DNA of 12,351 bases from Bacteroidetes bacterium QS_8_68_15 (lineage in GTDB: Bacteria > Bacteroidota > Rhodothermia > Rhodothermales > Salinibacteraceae), in assembly GCA_003023245.1 (NCBI GenBank), contig PXTR01000036.1, forward strand, positions 1 to 12,351. The letters run 5' to 3'. The notes beneath the pieces were generated by a model. That model ran no database searches. It saw only the letters and a list, made by a program, of their open reading frames with translations, and was not told the DNA's origin. The translations under genes were made by a program, and so were the position numbers. This document shows positions 7,753 through 12,351 of this stretch, piece after piece (the stretch's first letter is position 1; every line of letters starts with the position of its first letter).

Positions 7753-7776
7753 CTTCGGCTCGGTAACGGGCCGAAG
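7753..7776 (+). terminator. Ten-pair hairpin with GTAA tetraloop
   Basis: CTTCGGCTCG (7753-7762) pairs with CGGGCCGAAG (7767-7776), with a single T-G wobble, around a GTAA loop, which is a GNRA tetraloop. A TTTT stretch lies about 10 bases further on (7787-7790). It sits 110 bp after the nuclease stop and 29 bp before the chosen start of the AI-2E-type gene. It may end the nuclease transcript or act as an RNA leader or stabiliser of the next gene. The structure is clear; its role is uncertain because the T-run is not adjacent. Confidence 0.45.
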
Positions 7777-7804
7777 CGGCATCGCCTTTTCCCTTCGCAA
7801 GCGC

Positions 7805-9037
7805 ATGGAACGCTCGTCCTCCGCCGCCGGCTCTGCGCCTGCACGCCGCCGGCGTCGCGCCGACGGGGATGACGACGGCATGGCCGCTCCTGGAGGCGAC
7901 GGAGGCGACGCGCGGGCCGAGTCCGCCGCCGCCTCCACCGTGCCGCCGTCCGTGGCGCCGATGCGCGCGGATAACAAGCAGGGCGCCTCGACGTGGGAGC
8001 GCGTGGTGCGCTTCGCGCTGGGGGCGCTCGCGCTGGCGGGCGCGGCCTGGGCGCTGTGGTACTTCGCCGGGCTGGTCGTCTACCTGGTGATTGGGGGACT
8101 GCTGGCGTATCTGATGCGGCCGGTCGTGCACCGCGTGCAGGGGCTGGGCGTCGGCCGCCTGCCGGCCATCGGGATCGTCTTCGTCGGGGTCTTCGGCGTG
8201 CTGGCCGTGCTGGTCGGCACGCTCGCGCCCTTCGCGGTGCGCCAGGCCACCGACCTGTCGCAGCAGGTCTCCGTCAACGCCATCTCCAGCGTCGTGCAGA
8301 CGCTCGAAGCCCGCCTCCTCAACGAGATGCCGTTTCTCGAAGAGGGCTTCCTGGTGGAGAGCCTGCGCGAAATTGCCAACACGCTCTTCCGCGACGACCG
8401 CCTGCAGCAGACCTTCAGCTCGGCCTTCGGGCTGCTTACCGACGTGGTCTATGCCGTCGTGGTGGTGCCCTTCGTCACGTTCTTTTTTCTGAAAGACGGC
8501 ACGCGTCTGCGTCACAGCCTCCTGCACTGGGTGCCCAACCGCTACTTCGAAGTCACGCTCGCCATCCTGGACAAAGTGGAGTCGAGCCTGGGGCGCTACC
8601 TGCGGGCGCTTTTTGTGCAGTGCACCGCCGTCGGGATCGTCGCCTCGCTTTTGCTCTCGCTCACCGGGCTGAACTACGCCGTGGCCGTCGGCATCTTCGC
8701 CGGGCTGGCCAACTCGATCCCCTACTTCGGCCCCGCCGTGGGCTTTATCGCCGGTTCGCTGGTGGGGGTGGCGCAAACGGGCAACTTCGCGCTCATCACG
8801 CCGATTTTCGTGGCGATGGTGCTGACGCAGCTCTCGGACAATCTCATCTTTCAGCCGTTCATCTTTTCGCGAGCGGCGCAGGCGCACCCGCTGGTGATCC
8901 TCTTCGTCGTGTTGATCGGCGCGCAGTTGGCCGGCATCGTCGGGATGCTCGTAGCCATTCCCGTCACGACGGTGTTGCAGGTGGTCTTCAGCGAAGTGTT
9001 CTGGAGCATCCGCCACTACCGCATCTTGCAGGCGTGA
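7805..9037 (+). CDS. AI-2E/PerM-family membrane transporter
   Basis: An inner-membrane protein of the AI-2E (YdiK/PerM/TqsA-like) family, 410 residues from this start. Residues 1-62 are a polar Ala/Arg/Asp-rich tail. Two membrane helices follow (about 66-104), then a third (about 119-145), a soluble stretch (about 148-205), a helix near 208-228, and a C-terminal group of helices (about 271-402). The family signature is clear: SIPYFGP (PYFGP at 306-310), LSDNLIFQP, and AHPLVIL, then IPVTTVLQVV at the end. Members export small molecules or serve as ion antiporters; the substrate cannot be told from sequence. The ATG at 7805 keeps the upstream hairpin outside the coding region. An ATG at 7961 would give 358 residues, close to the usual family length, and one at 7703 is also in frame, so the start is uncertain. 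It stands alone between the nuclease and the act operon. Confidence 0.9.
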   Translation: MERSSSAAGSAPARRRRRADGDDDGMAAPGGDGGDARAESAAASTVPPSVAPMRADNKQGASTWERVVRFALGALALAGAAWALWYFAGLVVYLVIGGLLAYLMRPVVHRVQGLGVGRLPAIGIVFVGVFGVLAVLVGTLAPFAVRQATDLSQQVSVNAISSVVQTLEARLLNEMPFLEEGFLVESLREIANTLFRDDRLQQTFSSAFGLLTDVVYAVVVVPFVTFFFLKDGTRLRHSLLHWVPNRYFEVTLAILDKVESSLGRYLRALFVQCTAVGIVASLLLSLTGLNYAVAVGIFAGLANSIPYFGPAVGFIAGSLVGVAQTGNFALITPIFVAMVLTQLSDNLIFQPFIFSRAAQAHPLVILFVVLIGAQLAGIVGMLVAIPVTTVLQVVFSEVFWSIRHYRILQA

Positions 9038-9052
9038 GCCGTCAGTCCTCAG

Positions 9053-9089
9053 GGGCCGAAGGTCATGCCCTCACGGTGCCCTTCGGCCC
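9053..9089 (+). terminator. Hairpin downstream of the AI-2E-type gene
   Basis: GGGCCGAAGG (9053-9062) and CCTTCGGCCC (9080-9089) form a perfect ten-pair stem with a 17-base loop, starting 15 bp after the stop codon. It is followed by GAAAAG rather than a T-run. It could be a terminator that works bidirectionally or with Rho, or simply a 3' stabilising structure. Confidence 0.5.
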
Positions 9090-9092
9090 GAA

Positions 9093-9120
9093 AAGCGGAA
9101 AGCCGATAGCTGGTAGCTGA
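9093..9120 (+). repeat. Degenerate heptanucleotide array, four units
   Basis: Directly after the hairpin, four consecutive 7-mers can be read: AAGCGGA, AAGCCGA, TAGCTGG, TAGCTGA. They share the pattern (A/T)AGC(G/C/T)G(A/G). The array contains no gene and lies about 180 bp before actA. The rest of the spacer up to 9298 is AT-richer around 9141-9200, where a promoter for actA would be expected, but I see no convincing -33/-7 pair. Confidence 0.5.
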
Positions 9121-9298
9121 CCGCCAACACGGCCCGCCCCGCGTCTTTTTCATTTCTTTCAGTATGTTTTGAAACCCCCCTTTTTACGACCAATTCAACG
9201 GGTGTAGTCCAGCATTTCAACTGCCCCGTCGTACATTGAAGGTCCGGCTTTTGGCCCGCCTGTCTTCCTCGGCGGCATCCGCCTGATCACGTAGTTTC

Positions 9299-9946
9299 AT
9301 GGCACAGATCTTCCCCAAAAAGGCCAACCTCCTGCCGATCCTTTCTCTGATCGGTGCGCTGCTGGGCGGCGTGGTGCTCATCTTTCTGGTCTGGTACTAC
9401 TTCTCCCCGGAGTTCACCACGGTGGGGTACCAGCCGGAGCAGCCCGTCGAGTACAGCCACCGCCTCCACGCGGGGCAGCTGGGGATGGACTGCCGCTACT
9501 GCCACAACTGGTCGGAGAACTCCTCTCACGCCAACGTGCCCCCGACGCAGACGTGCATGAACTGCCACACGCAGATCAAGTCGCAGAGCCTCAAGCTGCT
9601 GAAAGTGCGCCAGAGCTGGGCCACCGGCGAGCCCATCGAGTGGGTGAAGGTGCACCACCTTCCCGACTATGCCAACTTCTCGCACGCCGTCCACACCGGC
9701 AGCGGGGTCGGGTGTGAGACGTGCCACGGGCGCATCGACCAGATGGAGGTCGTCTCCCAGCAGGAGCCGCTCTCGATGGGCTGGTGTCTGGAGTGTCACC
9801 GCGAGCCGGAGCTGTACCTGCGCCCCAAAGACGAAATCACGACGATGGGCTACGTGCAACCGGCGGACTTCGTGGAGCGCAACCTCGCTACGATTCGCCG
9901 CGAAGGGATTCAGCCCCCTACCAACTGCTCGGCCTGTCACTATTAG
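9299..9946 (+). CDS. actA: Alternative complex III pentaheme cytochrome c subunit ActA
   Basis: The electron-transfer subunit of alternative complex III, which oxidises membrane quinol and passes electrons to a soluble cytochrome c, HiPIP or a linked oxidase. The protein is 215 residues. An N-terminal membrane helix (about 12-34) anchors it with the rest in the periplasm. Five CXXCH haem c sites are visible: CRYCH (65-69), CMNCH (86-90), CETCH (139-143), CLECH (163-167) and CSACH (210-214, two residues from... the last being followed only by Tyr215). Additional His residues that could be distal ligands include His54, His57, His77, His119, His120, His129 and His132. Five haems and a single anchor helix match ActA of Rhodothermus marinus. 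The ATG at 9299 is the only start that gives the helix a short positive n-region. It begins the operon, with actB 92 bp downstream. There is no visible Shine-Dalgarno. Confidence 0.95.
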   Translation: MAQIFPKKANLLPILSLIGALLGGVVLIFLVWYYFSPEFTTVGYQPEQPVEYSHRLHAGQLGMDCRYCHNWSENSSHANVPPTQTCMNCHTQIKSQSLKLLKVRQSWATGEPIEWVKVHHLPDYANFSHAVHTGSGVGCETCHGRIDQMEVVSQQEPLSMGWCLECHREPELYLRPKDEITTMGYVQPADFVERNLATIRREGIQPPTNCSACHY

Positions 9947-9952
9947 TTTCAG

Positions 9953-10025
9953 GTTTAGAGTTGAAGGTTGAACGTTCTTCGGCGCGTACCGGGAAACGTT
10001 CAACCTTTAACCTTCAACGTCAATC
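9953..10025 (+). repeat. Inverted heptamer arrays between actA and actB
   Basis: The left part reads as 7-mers GTTTAGA, GTTGAAG, GTTGAAC, GTTCTTC (9953-9980). The right part reads GTTCAAC, CTTTAAC, CTTCAAC, GTCAATC (9998-10025), close to the reverse complement. AGGTTGAACGTT (9965-9976) pairs perfectly with AACGTTCAACCT (9995-10006), and GTTGAAGGTT (9960-9969) also matches the complement of 10009-10018. The RNA could therefore fold in two registers. It fills most of the 92-bp actA-actB spacer. There is no T-run, so it is not a standard terminator. Confidence 0.8.
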
Positions 10026-10038
10026 CACCCATGCACCC

Positions 10039-12351
10039 ATGATCGAACTCGACGTCATCGACGAAGGCGACGCGGCGGCGGGTGCGGCTTCCTCCTCGCA
10101 AGAAGAGGAGGAAAAGGGCCGTGGCACACTCTGGCGCAGCTGGGGGGACCTGCGCGGAGACGAACGGCTCGAGAAGCGCCGCGAACATGAGTTCATGGAG
10201 GGCGCCTCCGAGCCGCCGACGAAGTCCTCGCGGCGCACGTTCATGAAAATCATGGGCGCGTCGATGGCGATGGCGGGGCTGGCGGCCTGCCGCCGCCCGC
10301 AGGAGGAGATTCTGCCCTACGCCCGCAAGCCCGAGGAGCAGATTCCCGGCGTCGCGCGCTACTACGCCACGGCGATGCCGTTTCGCGGGGTCTCGCGCGG
10401 GCTGCTGGTGGAGGCGCACGAAGGGCGGCCCACCAAAGTCGAAGGCAACCCCGAACACCCGCTCACGCAGGGGGCTACGAGCGGCTTCGCGCAGGGCTCG
10501 GTGCTCAACCTCTACGATCCGTGGCGCTCCAAGACGATTCGCCACAACGGCTCGGACGTGGACCGCGACGCGCTGATGCGCCGCCTCGGCGAGCTGGCGC
10601 GCGGCAGCGACACGCGCCTGGCGGTGCTGATGGAGGAGAACGCCTCCCCGGCCGTCGCCCGGATGCGCGAGCAGCTGCGCGAGGCGTACCCGCAGCTCCG
10701 CTGGGTCGAGTACGCGCCCGACGGCGACGACCCGGTGCGGCAGGGCACCCAGCAGGCCACCGGACGCCCACAGCGCCCGCTCTACCGCTTCGACGAGGCC
10801 GACGTGATCGCCAGCCTCGACGCGGACTTCCTCAGCCCCACGGCGCGCAACTACGTCTCCAACACGCGCACCTTCGCCGCGAGTCGCCGCCTCGAACGCC
10901 CCGAGGACGAAATGAGCCGCCTGTACTGCACCGAGAGCGGCTTCTCGCTCACCGGCGGGCAGTCCGACCACCGCCTCGCGCTGCCGCCCACGAAGATCGC
11001 TCGCTTCGCACAGGCCCTCGCGTCGCAGATGGGCGTCGGCGGCGGAGAGATGGGCGGCGGCGCGAACCTCTCCGAGCGCGAGCGCGCCTTCGTCGAGGAG
11101 ATGGCAAGCGACCTGCAGAGCGCCGGCGAGCGCGGCGTCGTCGTCGCCGGCGAAACGCAGCCGCCGGCGGTGCACGCCCTGGCGATGCGCCTTAACCGGC
11201 AGCTCGGCGCCGTCGGGCAGACCGTCCACCTGATGGACACGGGCGAGCAGAGCTACACGCCGCTCTCCGAGGAGCTGTCCGGGCTCGTCGACGACATGAA
11301 CAGTGGCCGCGTCGACGTCCTTGCCATGATCGGAGCGAACCCGCTCTACGACCTGCCCGCCTCGATGGGCTTCCGCGAGGCAATAAGCAGCGTGGGCACG
11401 ACTCTGCACGCGGGCCTGCACCGCGACGAGACGGCGCAGGCGGCCGACTGGCACGTGCCGCGCGCCCACTACCTCGAACGCTGGGGCGACGGGCGCGCCT
11501 ACGACGGCACCGTTACGGTCCGCCAGCCGCTGATCGCGCCGCTCTACGACGACGCCCTGTCCGACCTCGAACTGCTGGGCGCGATGGCGACCGGGCGCCC
11601 GCAGAACGGTTACGACCTGCTCCTGGCGCAGTACCAGGAGCGGATGGGCGTCGCCTCGGGGAGCGCGAGCGGGCAGAGCGCAGGCGGCGGGCAGAGCGCA
11701 GGCGGCGGTAGCAGCAGCGACTTCGACGAAAAGTGGCGGCGCATCTTGCACCGCGGCTACATCCCCGGCACGCAGTATCCCGGCGCGCCCGAGCCGTCGC
11801 AGCAGCAGCAAGAGGGGAGCGACACGCCTGCCGGTCTTTCCTTCGACGCCGCCTCTGCCGCCGGCGGCGACACCGCGCCCGCCGAAGCAGCAGCCGCAGG
11901 CGGCGACGGGGCCGCGCAGCAGCCGCAACTGGCCGTCGCCGGGGCCGACACGTCCGCCGCCGCACAGCCCGATGCCGCCGCGCAGGCCGACACCTCTTCT
12001 TTAAACACGTCTTCTCCTCTCGTACGACAGCCGCCGGCCCCCTCGGGCCAGCCCTTCGCCGACGCCGACGAAAGCGGCTACGAAGTCGTCATTCAACCCG
12101 ACCCGGCGGTCCTCGACGGGCGCTTCTCGAACAACGCCTGGATGCAGGAGCTGCCCGACCCGATTACGAAGCTGGTGTGGGACAACGTGGCCGTGATGAG
12201 CAGCCGCACCGCCACCGAGCTGGGCGTGAAGGTCGACTACGACGCGGGCGCCTACGACGCCGACGTGGTGCGGCTTTCCACCGAGAACGGCGATAGCATC
12301 GAGCTGCCCGTCTGGATTCAGCCCGGCTTTCCCGACGGCACCATCGGGCTG
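10039..12351 (+). CDS. actB: Alternative complex III subunit ActB, 3'-partial
   Basis: The large periplasmic subunit of alternative complex III. In the family it joins a molybdopterin-oxidoreductase-like domain without cofactor to an iron-sulfur domain with three 4Fe-4S clusters and one 3Fe-4S cluster. The 771 residues here run off the window end and cover the first domain and a loop; no cluster-binding Cys motifs are reached. The N-terminus has a 64-residue cytosolic-type extension (MIELDVIDEG..., LWRSWGDL) before the Tat motif SSRRTFMK (Arg65-Arg66), a hydrophobic stretch, and Cys84 in a lipobox-like GLAAC. The usual CxxCxxxC of catalytic family members is absent after the Tat signal, as expected for ActB. 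GVSRGLLVEAHEGRPTKVEGNPEHP and MIGANPLYDLP are typical of the fold. Residues about 540-560 and 583-675 are low-complexity Ala/Gly/Gln/Ser. The ATG at 10039 overlaps the TGA of a 3-codon ATGCACCCATGA string at 10031-10042; no longer start is possible there. Confidence 0.94.
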   Translation, partial: MIELDVIDEGDAAAGAASSSQEEEEKGRGTLWRSWGDLRGDERLEKRREHEFMEGASEPPTKSSRRTFMKIMGASMAMAGLAACRRPQEEILPYARKPEEQIPGVARYYATAMPFRGVSRGLLVEAHEGRPTKVEGNPEHPLTQGATSGFAQGSVLNLYDPWRSKTIRHNGSDVDRDALMRRLGELARGSDTRLAVLMEENASPAVARMREQLREAYPQLRWVEYAPDGDDPVRQGTQQATGRPQRPLYRFDEADVIASLDADFLSPTARNYVSNTRTFAASRRLERPEDEMSRLYCTESGFSLTGGQSDHRLALPPTKIARFAQALASQMGVGGGEMGGGANLSERERAFVEEMASDLQSAGERGVVVAGETQPPAVHALAMRLNRQLGAVGQTVHLMDTGEQSYTPLSEELSGLVDDMNSGRVDVLAMIGANPLYDLPASMGFREAISSVGTTLHAGLHRDETAQAADWHVPRAHYLERWGDGRAYDGTVTVRQPLIAPLYDDALSDLELLGAMATGRPQNGYDLLLAQYQERMGVASGSASGQSAGGGQSAGGGSSSDFDEKWRRILHRGYIPGTQYPGAPEPSQQQQEGSDTPAGLSFDAASAAGGDTAPAEAAAAGGDGAAQQPQLAVAGADTSAAAQPDAAAQADTSSLNTSSPLVRQPPAPSGQPFADADESGYEVVIQPDPAVLDGRFSNNAWMQELPDPITKLVWDNVAVMSSRTATELGVKVDYDAGAYDADVVRLSTENGDSIELPVWIQPGFPDGTIGL
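11671..11706 (+). repeat. 18-bp in-frame tandem repeat in actB
   Basis: GGGCAGAGCGCAGGCGGC occurs twice exactly, at 11671-11688 and 11689-11706, encoding GQSAGG-GQSAGG. It keeps the frame and lies at the edge of the low-complexity insert of ActB, which suggests growth of the insert by slippage. Confidence 0.95.

Noticed and set aside
7580..9016. A 478-codon minus-strand open frame opposite the AI-2E-type gene
   Set aside because: The + strand has membrane helices and the PYFGP/DNLIFQP family motifs; the antisense product is His/Arg/Glu-rich without motifs.
9163..9197. A promoter for actA around TATGTTTTG (9163-9171), or TTGAAA (9169-9174) followed by AATTCA
   Set aside because: TATGTTTT approaches the Bacteroidota -7 element but no TTTG lies at the right distance upstream, and the sigma70-type pair has a poor -10. 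Too weak to call.
9953..10025. A CRISPR array or insertion-sequence end
   Set aside because: The units are 7 bases with no spacers, and no transposase or target-site duplication is visible nearby.
10000..11928. A 642-codon minus-strand open frame opposite actB
   Set aside because: ActB on the + strand is unmistakable (Tat motif, family phrases); the antisense translation shows no recognisable domain.

Overview
The window is high-GC DNA from a bacterium most likely in the Rhodothermota/Bacteroidota (a Rhodothermus/Salinibacter-like lineage). This inference rests on four things: a type IX secretion C-terminal sorting domain (YPNP motif), an Oar-like TonB-dependent receptor, alternative complex III (act) genes, and start codons preceded by pyrimidine-rich leaders without an AGGAGG-type Shine-Dalgarno. 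Secreted proteins are rich in Asp/Glu, which fits a marine or salt-adapted organism but does not prove it. All supported genes lie on the + strand.

Region 1 (1-7643) is a cell-envelope/secretion block. It holds the 3' part of a TonB-dependent outer-membrane receptor, two lipoproteins (Calx-beta plus choice-of-anchor-J-like; Calx-beta-like plus OB-like domain), a good intrinsic terminator, and a 1191-residue secreted endonuclease I. The nuclease is organised as signal peptide, OB-like, Calx-beta-like, nuclease, OB-like, lamin-tail, FN3-like and T9SS sorting domain. The OB-like domain is shared by the second lipoprotein and, in two copies, by the nuclease. The set could be a surface apparatus for binding, cutting and importing products of extracellular nucleic acid; that joint role is inference. 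The receptor carries an exact 56-bp tandem duplication near its 3' end, which shifts the frame and removes the terminal beta strand.

Region 2 (7644-9298) has an AI-2E/PerM-family membrane protein. A strong GNRA-loop hairpin lies upstream of it, and a hairpin and a degenerate heptamer array lie downstream.

Region 3 (9299-12351, running off the end) is the start of an alternative complex III operon: actA (pentaheme cytochrome c) and actB (Tat-targeted molybdopterin-oxidoreductase-like/iron-sulfur subunit, truncated by the window). Together with downstream ActC-F subunits, which are not in the window, these form a quinol:electron-carrier oxidoreductase. A second heptamer array, arranged as an inverted repeat, separates actA from actB. 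ActB carries an unusually long Ala/Gly/Gln-rich insert.
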